DNA of 64,000 nucleotides from Tenacibaculum lutimaris (GTDB lineage: Bacteria; Bacteroidota; Bacteroidia; Flavobacteriales; Flavobacteriaceae). Position numbers and translations under genes: made by a program. The notes below the pieces were generated by a model. That model was not told the origin of the DNA. It worked only from the letters and a program-made list of their open reading frames with translations, and made no database searches. Location: NCBI RefSeq assembly GCF_003610735.1, contig NZ_RAQM01000007.1, forward strand, positions 186,001-250,000, in the 5' to 3' direction. This document shows, in pieces, positions 52,871 through 62,481 of this stretch; the first letter of the stretch is position 1; each line of letters begins with the position of its first letter.

Positions 52871-55414
52871 TTAGAACTGTCTTCCAATTATAAAATGCGT
52901 TTGCCAACCTGATTTTTCAGTTAAACCTGGTAACGGATCGAACCCATGTGCGAAATCGATACCTAATAAACCAAATGCAGGCATAAATATACGAACACCA
53001 ACTCCTGCTGAACGTTTTAACTTAAACGGATTAAAAGTGCTAAAATTGTCATAAGAGTTACCTGCTTCTAAAAATCCTAAAGTATAAATAGATGCTGAAG
53101 GTTTATCTGTAATAGAATAACGTAACTCTAATTGAAATTTATTGTAAATTGAACCTCCGTCTAAAGAAGATATTCGGTTATTTTCATATCCTCTTAAACC
53201 AATTGTTTCACGACCATCTAATTGACCTTGAGCAATACCATCTCCACCAACAAAATACCTTTCAACAGGAGTTAATCCTAATTCGTTGTTATACTTTCCT
53301 AAGTATCCCATTTCAAAATTAGACATTAAAACTAATTTATTAGCTAGGGATGTATACCATTTTCCTTTAGCAGAAATCTTGTAGTATTCTAACCATTTAT
53401 ATTTATCTGCTAAATATGCTTGTCTTTGGTCTAATGTAGGGTTTTCTGGTTCTGTATAGTCTTTTCCATTAACTAAAGAGTAAGGAAAAGTAGCTTTAGC
53501 ACGTAAAGTGAATTCTGAACCATAGGTAGGGAAAATTAAACTTGGACCAGCGGAGTTACGACTTAAGGCAACACTATAGGCTAAGTTGTTTAAATCTCCT
53601 TGACTAAGTATATCATTTGACGATCCTACACGATAACCGTACTTGTTAAGTCCGATTCTTTGATAACTAATGTTTTGAGAAAGGGTAAAGTAGTCATCAG
53701 GCCACTTTAGGCGCTTACCTAAACCTATAGAGGCTCCAATAATACTTAAACTTTCATCTTTAATTACATCATAAGTACTGTAATCGAAACGGTATTGGTT
53801 TGATAAGTATACAGAGAATGATAACGATTGAGGTGTTTTACCTCCTAACCAAGGCTCAGTAAAAGAGAAACTATAAGTGTTGTATGTTCTACTTGCTTGT
53901 AAACGTAAAGATAAACTTTGTCCATCTCCCATAGGTAATGGTTTGTAAGCTTCTTTATTAAATATGTTTCTAAAAGAGAAGTTGTTAAAAGAAAGACCTA
54001 AAGTACCAATGAAAGATCCTCCACCATATCCTCCTTGAAGCTCAATTTGACTTCCTCCTTTTTCAACTACTGAAAATTCGATATCAGCAGTTTTATTTTG
54101 ATAATCAGGTTTTACATCAGGACTTACGTTAGTATCGAAGAACCCTAACTGTCCTATTTCTCGAATAGAACGAATAATGTTTTCACGACTAAATAAATCT
54201 CCTGGTTTTACACGTAGTTCTCTAAAGATTACATGATCATTTGTTTTTTCGTTACCTGCAATAGTTACTCTTTTAATTGTTGCAGGATCATCCTCTCTAA
54301 TACGAACCTCAACAGTAATTGAGTCATTTTTTACTTTAGTTTCAATGGCGTTAATTTGAGAAAATAAATACCCATTATTGTGATATAAAGTTTGAATATC
54401 TTGAGAGTTAGGAGTTCCATCACCAGAAATACGTTCTTTTAATACTTTCCCGTTGTAAATATCTCCTTTTTCAATTCGTAATAAATTACTTAATTGCTCG
54501 TCAGTGTATTTTTTATTCCCAATAAAAAGAATTTCATCAAATCGGTATTGACGACCTTCTTCTAAATCAATTTCAATATTAATTGTATTATCATCATTCC
54601 ACACAACTTTATCTGATAAGATACGAGCGTCTCTATATCCATTTTCACTATATTTTTCAAGAATGCTTTCTAAGTCAGTTTTATAGTCGTCTAGTATATA
54701 TTTTGAAGCTTTCCAGAAACGTCCTAAAAGTTTACGTTTCGTGTTTTTCATCGCTTTGCGTAAAGTAGCATCGGACATGGCCTTATTTCCAGTAAAGTTG
54801 ATGTTTTTAATTTTTACTCGGTCACCCTTGTCAATAAAAACAGCCATACTTACAGTATTTACATCAGAAGTATCTCTTTTAGTATCTAAAGAAACTTTTG
54901 TTTTAAGGAAACCTTTATCAGTGTATTTTTTCTTTATAAAATTTCGTGTGGTAACGATAAGGTTGTCAGTAACCATAGTTCCTTTTTTAAGATCTGTTTC
55001 CTTTTTTAGTTCTTTAGCTTTGGAATTGCTAATCCCAGAAAAGGTAACATCAGTTAATTGAGGTAATTCAGTTACGTCGAATTGTAGGTAAACAGTTTCG
55101 CCATCACGTTTAGATAGATATACATCTACTTCACTAAATTGTTTACTTTCATATAGCTTTTTAATGGCACTAGTAAGTTTATCTCCAGGTAGTTTAATAG
55201 CTTGCCCTTCTGTAAGTCCAGTATAAACTTTTACGGTTTGCTCACTAAATTTTTGTAAACCTGTTACAGTTATCCCTCCTAAAAAATACTCTTTTCCTTT
55301 TTCGTAGGAAACAATATTTGTAGCAGTGCTATCTTTAGGAGTTATGTCTTGTGCTTGAGTACTCACCGCAAAAAGGGTGATAAAAAATACTAGTAAATAC
55401 GAATATTTATTCAT
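52871..55414 (-). CDS. bamA: BamA outer-membrane protein assembly factor
   Basis: About 847 residues from MNKYSYLLVFFITLF, with signal peptide ending STQAQ. Five POTRA-type repeats fill about residues 60-470 (e.g. VTGLQKFSEQTVKVYTGL and NINFTGNKAMSDATLRKAM). The Omp85 barrel follows, with the conserved RERFSG-equivalent VERYFVGGDGIAQGQLDGRE and a terminal Phe. It inserts beta-barrel proteins in the outer membrane. The start overlaps the uppS stop by 8 bases. Confidence 0.96.
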   Translation of the reverse strand: MNKYSYLLVFFITLFAVSTQAQDITPKDSTATNIVSYEKGKEYFLGGITVTGLQKFSEQTVKVYTGLTEGQAIKLPGDKLTSAIKKLYESKQFSEVDVYLSKRDGETVYLQFDVTELPQLTDVTFSGISNSKAKELKKETDLKKGTMVTDNLIVTTRNFIKKKYTDKGFLKTKVSLDTKRDTSDVNTVSMAVFIDKGDRVKIKNINFTGNKAMSDATLRKAMKNTKRKLLGRFWKASKYILDDYKTDLESILEKYSENGYRDARILSDKVVWNDDNTINIEIDLEEGRQYRFDEILFIGNKKYTDEQLSNLLRIEKGDIYNGKVLKERISGDGTPNSQDIQTLYHNNGYLFSQINAIETKVKNDSITVEVRIREDDPATIKRVTIAGNEKTNDHVIFRELRVKPGDLFSRENIIRSIREIGQLGFFDTNVSPDVKPDYQNKTADIEFSVVEKGGSQIELQGGYGGGSFIGTLGLSFNNFSFRNIFNKEAYKPLPMGDGQSLSLRLQASRTYNTYSFSFTEPWLGGKTPQSLSFSVYLSNQYRFDYSTYDVIKDESLSIIGASIGLGKRLKWPDDYFTLSQNISYQRIGLNKYGYRVGSSNDILSQGDLNNLAYSVALSRNSAGPSLIFPTYGSEFTLRAKATFPYSLVNGKDYTEPENPTLDQRQAYLADKYKWLEYYKISAKGKWYTSLANKLVLMSNFEMGYLGKYNNELGLTPVERYFVGGDGIAQGQLDGRETIGLRGYENNRISSLDGGSIYNKFQLELRYSITDKPSASIYTLGFLEAGNSYDNFSTFNPFKLKRSAGVGVRIFMPAFGLLGIDFAHGFDPLPGLTEKSGWQTHFIIGRQF

Positions 55415-56159
55415 TGGTTTCAATCTGTTCACTGGTTTTTCCAAATCTTCTTTCTCTATTTTGATAATCAATTATTGCATCATAAAGATGTTCTTTTCTG
55501 TAGTCAGGCCATAATACATCTGTAAAATACAATTCAGCATAAGCCATTTGCCAAAGTAAATAATTGCTTATTCTTTGTTCCCCACTCGTACGTATCATTA
55601 AATCAACGTCGGGCAAATTAAACGTATATAAATGATTATTTATAATTTTATCGTTAATTTTTTCAATTTCTATCTCGTTATTAACAACTTTTTTGGTTAT
55701 GTTTTTGATAGCGTTAACAATTTCTTCCCTTGAACCATAGCTTAAAGCAAAGGTTAATGTAATTTTGGTGTTGTCTTTTGTAGCGTCGATAACATTAGCT
55801 AATACTTTTTGAGCATTTTTAGGCAAGCTAGTTAAATTACCAATGGCATTTATCTTTACGTTTTTGCGTTGAAATTCAGGAAGTTCTTTTTTTAAGGTAG
55901 TAACCAAGAGGCTCATTAAAGCATCTACTTCTAGTTTTGGTCGATTCCAGTTTTCAGTTGAAAAAGCATAAAGAGTTAAGTATCCTACTCCTAATTCTGA
56001 GGCAGTATCTGCAGTTTCTCTAATAGCTGTTAATGCATTTCGATGACCAAAAACACGTTGCATTCCTTTACTTTTTGCCCATCTACCATTGCCATCCATA
56101 ATAATAGCAATGTGATTAGGTACATTTTGTAAATCAATGCGATGTAGTTTTTCTTTCAT
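55407..56159 (-). CDS. uppS: Isoprenyl transferase (undecaprenyl diphosphate synthase)
   Basis: 250 residues. Signature HIAIIMDGNGRWAKSKG with the catalytic Asp, then FGHRNALTAIRETADTA, LTLYAFSTENWNRP and DLMIRTSGEQRISNYLLWQ. It makes the C55 lipid carrier for peptidoglycan and other glycans. Placement between porG and bamA is standard for Bacteroidota. Confidence 0.97.
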   Translation of the reverse strand: MKEKLHRIDLQNVPNHIAIIMDGNGRWAKSKGMQRVFGHRNALTAIRETADTASELGVGYLTLYAFSTENWNRPKLEVDALMSLLVTTLKKELPEFQRKNVKINAIGNLTSLPKNAQKVLANVIDATKDNTKITLTFALSYGSREEIVNAIKNITKKVVNNEIEIEKINDKIINNHLYTFNLPDVDLMIRTSGEQRISNYLLWQMAYAELYFTDVLWPDYRKEHLYDAIIDYQNRERRFGKTSEQIETNE

Positions 56160-56163
56160 ATAA

Positions 56164-56844
56164 TTAGTCTGCTATTCCGCCAAAACAAGGTGGTCTTCCG
56201 AAGGTGTAAACAATAGAAATTCCTGAAAAAGTATACCAGTCATTTCCATTTCCACCAAAGTCTAGTGAGTTTATTTTATCTGTTGTGTAATCTAAATCAT
56301 CTTCAAATGTAAAACGTATACCAGTTTCAAAAGCAATAGCAAAATTGTCTGCTAATCTTCCTTTTAAACCAATACCCACAGGTAAAGTATATGAGAATTT
56401 ATTTTTTAATGAAATAGTATTGTTTGAGATTTGAGAGTCTGGGCTTTTATAGTTAAAAGCTGCGATTTCAGCTAAAATATAAGGGGTGAAAGTGGTTCTG
56501 TAATCACTAATGTTATAATCGAAAAAGTTAAATTCTACACCAGCAGCAAATTCATGTACGTTATTTGAAAAGCTGTATCCTCTGTTTTGACGAGAAGGAT
56601 TACTAGCGTCTGCATCATCACCAGAAACAGGAATATATGTATATGTACCTCTTAAAGCAATTCTAGGATTTAAATTGTACTTATAAATAATACCCCCCGC
56701 GAATTTATTTGGGTATATATAGTTTGTGCTTCCTATATCTCCCACATAATTAGAGCCACCGGCAAATATTCCGATTTCATGAATTTGTGATTGTAAAGGT
56801 GCAACTAAACAAACAAATAATATTGATAAAATAAGTCCTCTCAT
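56164..56844 (-). CDS. porG: Type IX secretion protein PorG (DUF6089)
   Basis: 226 residues. The signal peptide ends VAPLQSQ. An eight-stranded-barrel-like pattern follows: HEIGIFAGGSNYVGDIGST, ALRGTYTYIPVSGDDADA, HEFAAGVEFNFFDYN and a C-terminal GISIVYTFGRPPCFGG. DUF6089 proteins encoded next to uppS/bamA are PorG, the outer-membrane component that associates with the T9SS PorKN ring. It ends 4 bases before uppS. Confidence 0.85.
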   Translation of the reverse strand: MRGLILSILFVCLVAPLQSQIHEIGIFAGGSNYVGDIGSTNYIYPNKFAGGIIYKYNLNPRIALRGTYTYIPVSGDDADASNPSRQNRGYSFSNNVHEFAAGVEFNFFDYNISDYRTTFTPYILAEIAAFNYKSPDSQISNNTISLKNKFSYTLPVGIGLKGRLADNFAIAFETGIRFTFEDDLDYTTDKINSLDFGGNGNDWYTFSGISIVYTFGRPPCFGGIAD

Positions 56845-56948
56845 TGTAAAATAGCGTGCAAATATAGGGAATTGAATTTGCTTTAAAAAGTTAATAATCC
56901 GTCTTTTTGATTAACTTTTTTTTTGTGAATTTATTGTAATTGTATAAG

Positions 56949-57845
56949 TTATAAAGCTTCATTTCTTGTGTCTTCTCCCCATAAAAGTTTACCGCGTAAG
57001 GTTTTTAAATGGGATTGGTTTTTAGGTAAAATGCTTTTTATGGTAAATGAGGCTTTTTTAATTTTGATCTTGGTTTCTTGTGAAACCGTTGCAATACGTG
57101 AGTCTAAAGAGATTAAAAAATCTTTTTCACGGGCGCTTACTTCAAGGTGTATTTCAGTGTCATCAGGGATAACCATCGGACGAGCATTCAAGTTATGTGG
57201 TGCAATAGGAGTAATAACAAAGCTTTTTGAGTTTGGTAAAATTACAGGGCCATCGCAACTTAATGAATATCCTGTTGAACCCGTTGGTGTTGCTATGATT
57301 AATCCATCTGCCCAATAATTGGTTAAATATTCTTGATTTAAAAAAGTTTTAATTCCTATCATCGAAGTAGTGTTTCTTCTTGCAATAGTTACTTCATTTA
57401 AAGCAAAGTTGAGTTCAGAAAAATCTTCGGTATTAGGAAATGTTTCTATTTGTAATAAAGAACGTTCTTGAAGAGTGTATTCTTTTTTAAGTACTAAGTT
57501 AATAGCTTCTTCAATTTGATCTTTTTGAATGGTTGCTAAGAAACCTAAACGCCCAGTATTAATCCCCATTATAGGAATATTTAAGTCACGTATATAGGTA
57601 ACGGCTCTTAAAATAGTACCATCTCCTCCAATAGTGAACATTACATCAAAAGTATTTGATAAATCATTAAAATGTGTATAGGTAGGGTACTTTTTGTTTA
57701 GTGAATCATTTTCAACAAATAAATCGTAAAACTGTTGCTCAAAAAAGGCAACGATGTTGTGTTTCTCTAAAACATCTAAAAGAATTTTAACTTCTTTTTC
57801 TGCTAGTGTAGTATAAGCTTGTCCGTAAATAGCTACTTTTTTCAC
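56949..57845 (-). CDS. nadK: NAD kinase
   Basis: 298 residues. Motifs: MFTIGGDGTILRAVTYI (GGDGT, about 73-77), GINTGRLGFLATI, ALNEVTIARRNTTSM and ADGLIIATPTGSTGYSLSCDGP. It makes NADP+ from NAD+ in the cytosol. It lies 22 bases downstream of the CBS gene in the same operon; about 100 bases separate it from porG. Confidence 0.97.
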   Translation of the reverse strand: MKKVAIYGQAYTTLAEKEVKILLDVLEKHNIVAFFEQQFYDLFVENDSLNKKYPTYTHFNDLSNTFDVMFTIGGDGTILRAVTYIRDLNIPIMGINTGRLGFLATIQKDQIEEAINLVLKKEYTLQERSLLQIETFPNTEDFSELNFALNEVTIARRNTTSMIGIKTFLNQEYLTNYWADGLIIATPTGSTGYSLSCDGPVILPNSKSFVITPIAPHNLNARPMVIPDDTEIHLEVSAREKDFLISLDSRIATVSQETKIKIKKASFTIKSILPKNQSHLKTLRGKLLWGEDTRNEAL

Positions 57846-57867
57846 TTGTAAAATATTTTTTTAGAAA

Positions 57868-58527
57868 TTACATATCTAGATATTTTCTTAAATAGGCAGC
57901 TCTATCTTTAAGCTCTTCTAGATAAAAATCGTCTTCATGTTGTGTGATAACGTTGTAGTCGTATCGGCGAAACGTTTGAATAATTTCATTAATTTCTTCA
58001 GAAACAATTCTAAGGGTAACTTCTATATTGTCTATGTTTTCAGATGAAATATAAGCCCCTAAGAGTTTTCCGTTATTGGTTTCTACAATTTGAGTTATTT
58101 GACTCATAGAATAGTCACTCTTAGGTTTGTCTATTATTAAAGTTTGACTTTCATTATGTATAAAAGGGCTGTTGGCAAAAGCATCTAAAATATCACTTAG
58201 TTCATAATACCCAACATAGTTCAAGTTTTTATCTAAAACAGGGATTAAATTAGAGTCGTTATCCGCAAACAAAGCGATTAAATCAAGTAACGTAGCTTTT
58301 TCATTCGTGTAAAAGTGATCAAACATGTAAGTGTACTCGTTAAGTGTACGGTTTTTATTTTCAATAGTTTGAATATCACTTTCAGGTAAACAACCAATTA
58401 ACTTACCATCTTCCACAACTGGAATATGTGTTATAGGTAAGTCTTTACATACTTGTTGAGCACTTTTTACAGAGCTGTTTAATGTAAGTGCTTTAATCTC
58501 TTTTAGTATAAAATCATTGATTTTCAT
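57868..58527 (-). CDS. CBS domain protein
   Basis: 219 residues. About 1-130 form a pair of CBS motifs (SAQQVCKDLPITHIPVVEDG and FADNDSNLIPVLDKNLNYVGY), a typical adenosyl-nucleotide sensing module. About 140-215 look like an ACT-like domain (GAYISSENIDNIEVTLRIVSE). No enzyme domain is attached. It is the first gene of the nadK-porG-uppS-bamA run and is conserved at this place in flavobacteria as far as I recall. It may regulate NAD kinase or be a separate sensor. Confidence 0.9.
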   Translation of the reverse strand: MKINDFILKEIKALTLNSSVKSAQQVCKDLPITHIPVVEDGKLIGCLPESDIQTIENKNRTLNEYTYMFDHFYTNEKATLLDLIALFADNDSNLIPVLDKNLNYVGYYELSDILDAFANSPFIHNESQTLIIDKPKSDYSMSQITQIVETNNGKLLGAYISSENIDNIEVTLRIVSEEINEIIQTFRRYDYNVITQHEDDFYLEELKDRAAYLRKYLDM

Positions 58528-58561
58528 TACTACGAATATAGTTTAAAATGTTGGAATGCGT

Positions 58562-58569
58562 TACCTTTG
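58562..58569 (+). promoter_or_regulatory. -7 box (TACCTTTG) of pdxJ
   Basis: TACCTTTG matches TAnnTTTG, 17 bases before the pdxJ start. No TTG at -33 was found; the 59-base divergent gap is very short. Confidence 0.55.
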
Positions 58570-58586
58570 TGGTCTAATTTTACAAC

Positions 58587-59300
58587 ATGACAAAATTAAG
58601 TGTTAATATTAATAAAATAGCTACACTTCGTAATTCTAGAGGAGGAAATGTGCCAGATTTATTGAAAGTAGCAACCGATATTCAGGAGTTCGGAGCTGAA
58701 GGAATTACCATACACCCAAGACCCGATGAGCGTCATATTCGTTATCAAGATGCATACGATTTAAAACCGTTGGTTACTACTGAATATAATATCGAAGGAA
58801 ACCCTATTGATAAGTTTATGCAAATGGTGTTAGAGATAAAGCCAACGCAAGTAACTTTGGTTCCTGATGGTGTAGATCAGCTTACATCAAATGCTGGCTG
58901 GGATACGATAGTGCATCAATCTTATTTACAAGAAGTAATTGCTGAGTTTAAAAATGCTGGAATTCGCACATCTATTTTTATTGATACAGATTTAAAATTG
59001 ATTGAAGCTGCAGCGAAAACAGGAGCCGATAGAGTTGAGTTATACACTGAGGAATTTGCTGTTCAATATGAAAAAGGCAATACAAATGGTGTAAAACCAT
59101 ATACAGAAGCAGCTATTTTAGCACACGAATTAGGTTTAGGGGTTAATGCAGGACATGATTTAAGTTTAGATAATATCCAATTTTTTAAACAAAACATTCC
59201 TCATTTGGCAGAAGTATCAATTGGGCATGCGTTAATTTCTGAAAGTTTGTATTTAGGTTTACAAAATGTTGTAAATATGTATTTACATCGTTTACAATAA
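58587..59300 (+). CDS. pdxJ: Pyridoxine 5'-phosphate synthase
   Basis: 237 residues, the full TIM barrel: [21 protein letters not shown] at the start, [37 protein letters not shown] and [14 protein letters not shown] plus [15 protein letters not shown]. It condenses 1-deoxyxylulose phosphate with 3-amino-2-oxopropyl phosphate to make vitamin B6. It is paired with the alpha/beta hydrolase gene 2 bases downstream. Confidence 0.97.
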   Translation: MTKLSVNINKIATLRNSRGGNVPDLLKVATDIQEFGAEGITIHPRPDERHIRYQDAYDLKPLVTTEYNIEGNPIDKFMQMVLEIKPTQVTLVPDGVDQLTSNAGWDTIVHQSYLQEVIAEFKNAGIRTSIFIDTDLKLIEAAAKTGADRVELYTEEFAVQYEKGNTNGVKPYTEAAILAHELGLGVNAGHDLSLDNIQFFKQNIPHLAEVSIGHALISESLYLGLQNVVNMYLHRLQ

Positions 59301-59302
59301 GT

Positions 59303-60073
59303 ATGGAGGTATTACATTCTAAAATAATTGGAGAAGGAAAACCGTTGTTGATTTTACACGGATACTTTGGTATGGGAGATAATTGGAAATCACATGCCAA
59401 TAAATTTGCAGAAGACGGTTATGAAGTACATTTGATAGATCAACGAAATCACGGACGTAGTTTTCAAACCGAAGCTTTTGATTATGAGTTGATGGTAGGT
59501 GATTTATACAATTACATTCAGTATCATAATCTAGAAAAAGTAGATTTGTTAGGGCATTCCATGGGAGGAAAAACAGTAATGTTATTTGCTACAGAATATC
59601 CAGAATTGGTTAACAAGTTAATTGTTGCCGATATTTCTCCGAGAATGTATCCACCACATCATCATGATATTTTAGCTGCATTAAATTCAATAGATTTCAA
59701 TATTCAAAACTCTCGAACATTAGTCGATGAAAAATTAGCTGAATTGATTTCAGAAGTAGGAATTCGTCAATTTTTGTTGAAAAATGTTTATAGAAAAACA
59801 AAAGACAAACTAGCTTTTCGTTTCAATTTAAAATCATTAACAGAAAACAATAATGAGGTTGGTGTTGCGTTACCTTCATTCACAATTTTTGAAGGTGAAA
59901 CACTGTTTTTAAGAGGAGCAAACTCAGGATATATTTCGAAAGAAGATGAACCTTTAATACATGCACACTTTCCAAATTCAGAAATTAAAACGATAGCAAA
60001 TGCAGGGCATTGGTTGCATGCAGAAAACCCAACAGATTTTTATAAAGAAGCAATTCAGTTTCTTGTTAAATAA
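59303..60073 (+). CDS. Alpha/beta hydrolase (YbfF-like)
   Basis: 256 residues. Fold markers: LLILHGYFGMGDNWKSHA (oxyanion region), IDQRNHGRS, LLGHSMGGKTVML (nucleophile Ser86) and NAGHWLHAENP (catalytic His). The layout matches YbfF-type acyl-CoA thioesterases/esterases. The substrate is unknown. It is translated just after pdxJ, and its stop immediately precedes the stop of the convergent thioredoxin-fold gene. Confidence 0.93.
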   Translation: MEVLHSKIIGEGKPLLILHGYFGMGDNWKSHANKFAEDGYEVHLIDQRNHGRSFQTEAFDYELMVGDLYNYIQYHNLEKVDLLGHSMGGKTVMLFATEYPELVNKLIVADISPRMYPPHHHDILAALNSIDFNIQNSRTLVDEKLAELISEVGIRQFLLKNVYRKTKDKLAFRFNLKSLTENNNEVGVALPSFTIFEGETLFLRGANSGYISKEDEPLIHAHFPNSEIKTIANAGHWLHAENPTDFYKEAIQFLVK

Positions 60074-60517
60074 TTATTGTTCAGTTAAGTTTTCTAAAGC
60101 ATAATACAATCTGTTTTGCGCATTGTCTTGTGAACCAAAAATAGAACGATAAACTTCACCTTTTGAGGTTAGTAATATCCATTGTGGAGTTCCTTCCGAA
60201 TTAAAAAAATCGTACATTTTATGATCTTTATCAATGTAAATAGGGAAAGGAAGCTCCTTGATGGTGAAAATACTTAGGATATCTTCTTTAGAAACATCGT
60301 TACTCGTAAAGTTACTATGAATACCTATGATTTCAATGTTTTTGTAGTCTTGCTTAAACTGATAAGCAAGTGGTATGGCTCTACCAGTGCACCCTAAGCA
60401 AGCATTGTTATAAAACAAAAGAAGAATGGGTTTGTTAGGGTATTTCTCTAATAAATCTACTTCGTTGTTTTCAAAATCAGTAACTTTTATAGAAGTGATA
60501 ATGTTGCTAGTATCCAT
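60074..60517 (-). CDS. Thioredoxin-fold redoxin (peroxiredoxin/TlpA-like)
   Basis: About 147 residues from MDTSNIITSIKV. The frame from TTG 60535 is ruled out because the -7 box covers it. ILLLFYNNACLGCTGRAIPL has a CxxC active site, followed by IEIIGIHSNFTSNDVS, FPIYIDKDHKMYDFF and TPQWILLTSKGEV, the AhpC/TlpA-type core. There is no signal peptide, so it is probably cytoplasmic. The partner is unknown. Confidence 0.88.
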   Translation of the reverse strand: MDTSNIITSIKVTDFENNEVDLLEKYPNKPILLLFYNNACLGCTGRAIPLAYQFKQDYKNIEIIGIHSNFTSNDVSKEDILSIFTIKELPFPIYIDKDHKMYDFFNSEGTPQWILLTSKGEVYRSIFGSQDNAQNRLYYALENLTEQ

Positions 60518-60532
60518 GAGGTAAAGTTTTAG

Positions 60533-60540
60533 CAAAAATA
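60533..60540 (-). promoter_or_regulatory. -7 box (TATTTTTG) of the redoxin gene
   Basis: Minus-strand TATTTTTG fits TAnnTTTG, 15 bases before ATG 60517, and excludes the upstream TTG start. Confidence 0.5.
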
Positions 60541-60599
60541 TTTAAAAAAGAGATAAGTTTAGAGAAGACTACAAGCTAAAAAAATAGCTTGTAGTTTAG

Positions 60600-61178
60600 T
60601 TATTGTAAGTTTTTACCTAAAGTATATGTTTTTTCTAGCCATTTATTTCGCTGCTCAGGAGTTGAGCTCTTAATTACTGATAAAAAAGTGGTTTTTACAG
60701 GTGTAATGCCGCAAAACTCCAAGGTTCCTTTTTTAAATTGTCTAATAGCAGGTCTTTTCATAAAAAGATAATCATACCAACCAGGGGTGTCTGAAGTTAT
60801 AATGAGTCGAGAGGTTTTGCCTTTTAAAAGTTTTTCAGGAAAAGGTTTTCCTTTAACGGGTTGAAAAGTAATTCCAGGTAAAAAAGTTCTGTCAATAAAA
60901 CCTTTCATCATTGCAGGATAGCCTGCCCACCAAACAGGAAAGACCCAAACAATATGATCTGCTTTTTTAATTTTAGATAAAGCTTCTTGCAAATCAGGTT
61001 CAAGTTCAGTTCTTTTTCGGTAACCGAATTTAAGATTCGGATTAAAGTTTAAGTCAGTAATAGTAATTTCTTCAATAGTAGCATCGGTTTCCAAAGCACC
61101 TTTTTTGTAGGAAGCTGCTAGTGCGTGGTTAAAACTTTCTTTGTCTGGGTGTCCGTTTATTAATAAAATATGCTTCAT
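60600..61178 (-). CDS. NAD(P)H-dependent flavin oxidoreductase (NQO1/KefF-type)
   Basis: About 192 residues from MKHILLINGHPDKESF. The flavodoxin-like fold is clear: INGHPDKESFNHALAASY, IVWVFPVWWAGYPAMMKGFI (the FMN/FAD-binding and quinone-site loop) and ITSDTPGWYDYLFMKRP. It probably reduces quinones or electrophiles. It lies 62 bases downstream of the Crp/Fnr gene on the same strand, which suggests control by that regulator. Confidence 0.92.
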   Translation of the reverse strand: MKHILLINGHPDKESFNHALAASYKKGALETDATIEEITITDLNFNPNLKFGYRKRTELEPDLQEALSKIKKADHIVWVFPVWWAGYPAMMKGFIDRTFLPGITFQPVKGKPFPEKLLKGKTSRLIITSDTPGWYDYLFMKRPAIRQFKKGTLEFCGITPVKTTFLSVIKSSTPEQRNKWLEKTYTLGKNLQ

Positions 61179-61240
61179 AATATGTTTGTGATTATAAAGC
61201 AAAGTACGGTTGGTTTTACAAGCTTAAAAAGGACAATTGT

Positions 61241-61807
61241 CTAATAAAAAACCGATTTTCTAATTCGGCTCAAATGTCGTTGAGTGATTCCTAAGTAAGA
61301 AGCAAGGTATTGTAGTGGTATGGTTTGTAAATAGCTAGGGTGTGTTTCTAATAGTTTTTTATAACGATTTTCAGCACTTTCATTTTGTAACACAAAAATT
61401 CTGTTTTCAAGATTTATATATTCTTGCTCAGCAAATGTTTTAAAAAGACGTAACCAATTAGTGCTTGAATTTTCTAAGGCTGCAAATTGTTCTTTGGTAA
61501 TGCTGTATAGTTCTGCATCGGTTAATGCTTGAATATTCTCGTTAGTTTTTGTTTGAGAGATAAAAGATGAATATGCAGTAACAAATGAGTTTTCTGATAA
61601 CAAACAATAGGTAGCTTCTTTTTCGTCAGACGAATGATAAAACGACCTGAAAATACCTGAAGCTATAAAAGCTACTTCTTTGCAAGTGTTTCCTTCTTGT
61701 ATAAAAAAATCACCTTTGTTAAGTTTTTTATACCTGACTAACTTTACAAAATTGTCTATTTCTTCTTCAGTAAGAATGTTATATGAGGCTAAGTGTTTTT
61801 TGAGCAT
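61241..61807 (-). CDS. Crp/Fnr family transcriptional regulator
   Basis: 188 residues. The cyclic-nucleotide-binding-type domain (about 10-125) has KKLNKGDFFIQEGNTCKEV and VAFIASGIFRSFYH. The C-terminal helix-turn-helix is short: PLQYLASYLGITQRHLSRIRKS. It has no FNR-type cysteine cluster and lacks a clear cAMP phosphate-binding Arg-Ser pair, as usual for Bacteroidota members of this class. It probably regulates the downstream oxidoreductase gene. Confidence 0.92.
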   Translation of the reverse strand: MLKKHLASYNILTEEEIDNFVKLVRYKKLNKGDFFIQEGNTCKEVAFIASGIFRSFYHSSDEKEATYCLLSENSFVTAYSSFISQTKTNENIQALTDAELYSITKEQFAALENSSTNWLRLFKTFAEQEYINLENRIFVLQNESAENRYKKLLETHPSYLQTIPLQYLASYLGITQRHLSRIRKSVFY

Positions 61808-61872
61808 TTAAAAGATTGGTTATGAATAAAGCGAAATTAAATAAATCTCTCAAAAACTAAAATAAAGTTTTT

Positions 61873-61897
61873 AAACCTGCCAAAACTGCAGGTTTTT
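61873..61897 (+). terminator. Hairpin with T-run, plus orientation, no obvious upstream gene
   Basis: AAACCTGC (61873-61880) pairs with GCAGGTTT (61888-61895) across a 7-base loop and is followed by TTTT. It lies between divergent genes and could end an antisense or small RNA. Confidence 0.55.
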
Positions 61898-62002
61898 GCT
61901 TTTGGTATGGTTGTGGTAAAGTGTAGGAAGTGTTACGAATTAATAGTTTCAGTTAAAAATGAGTAAATTTATAATTCATAACCAATTAAATTAAAAAGAA
62001 AA

Positions 62003-62350
62003 ATGAAAACATTTTTAAAAGTATTGTTAACAGCATTGGTGGTAATTGTATTGGCAAATATTTTACCAGGAGTAACCGTAGCAAGCTATACAACTGCAGT
62101 AATTGTAGCGGTAGTAATTGCGTTGTTAAATTTATTTGTGCGTCCGTTGCTAGTGTTTTTCACACTGCCAGCAACCATCGTTACACTAGGATTATTCTTG
62201 TTTGTAATTAATGCAGTAATTATATTATTGGCAGATAAACTAGTGTCAGGATTTGCAGTTAGCGGATTTTTTACAGCGCTTTTGTTCAGTGTATTACTGT
62301 CAATTTTTAGATCGTTAATGTTTTCGCTATTAAAAGAAGGAGACGAATAA
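62003..62350 (+). CDS. Phage-holin-superfamily IV (YvlD-like) membrane protein
   Basis: 115 residues with four hydrophobic segments: LKVLLTALVVIVLANILPGV, AVIVAVVIALLNLFVRPLLV, LPATIVTLGLFLFVINAVII and FTALLFSVLLSIFRSLMF. The pattern VRPLL..FTLPATI is the mark of the DUF/YvlD 'phage holin family' proteins, which are ordinary bacterial membrane proteins. No prophage genes are nearby. Confidence 0.92.
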   Translation: MKTFLKVLLTALVVIVLANILPGVTVASYTTAVIVAVVIALLNLFVRPLLVFFTLPATIVTLGLFLFVINAVIILLADKLVSGFAVSGFFTALLFSVLLSIFRSLMFSLLKEGDE

Positions 62351-62419
62351 GTAACCTAACACAGTAAAAACTAGAAAATAAGGGTGGTGAAAAAGTAGAT
62401 ATTTTTATATTTAAAAGTA

Positions 62420-62450
62420 TTGGTTATCAATAAATAAAGTAGTAATTTTG
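62420..62450 (+). promoter_or_regulatory. Promoter of tig (TTG-N20-TAATTTTG)
   Basis: TTG at 62420-62422 and TAATTTTG at 62443-62450 fit the flavobacterial -33/-7 pattern, 31 bases before the trigger factor start. Confidence 0.7.
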
Positions 62451-62481
62451 CACCCGATTTTTTAAGAAACAGATTTTTAAG

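Noticed and set aside
61980..62350. Prophage suggested by a 'phage holin family' protein
   Set aside because: The protein is the YvlD-like four-helix family, widespread on bacterial chromosomes; no phage structural, lysis or integrase genes are near.
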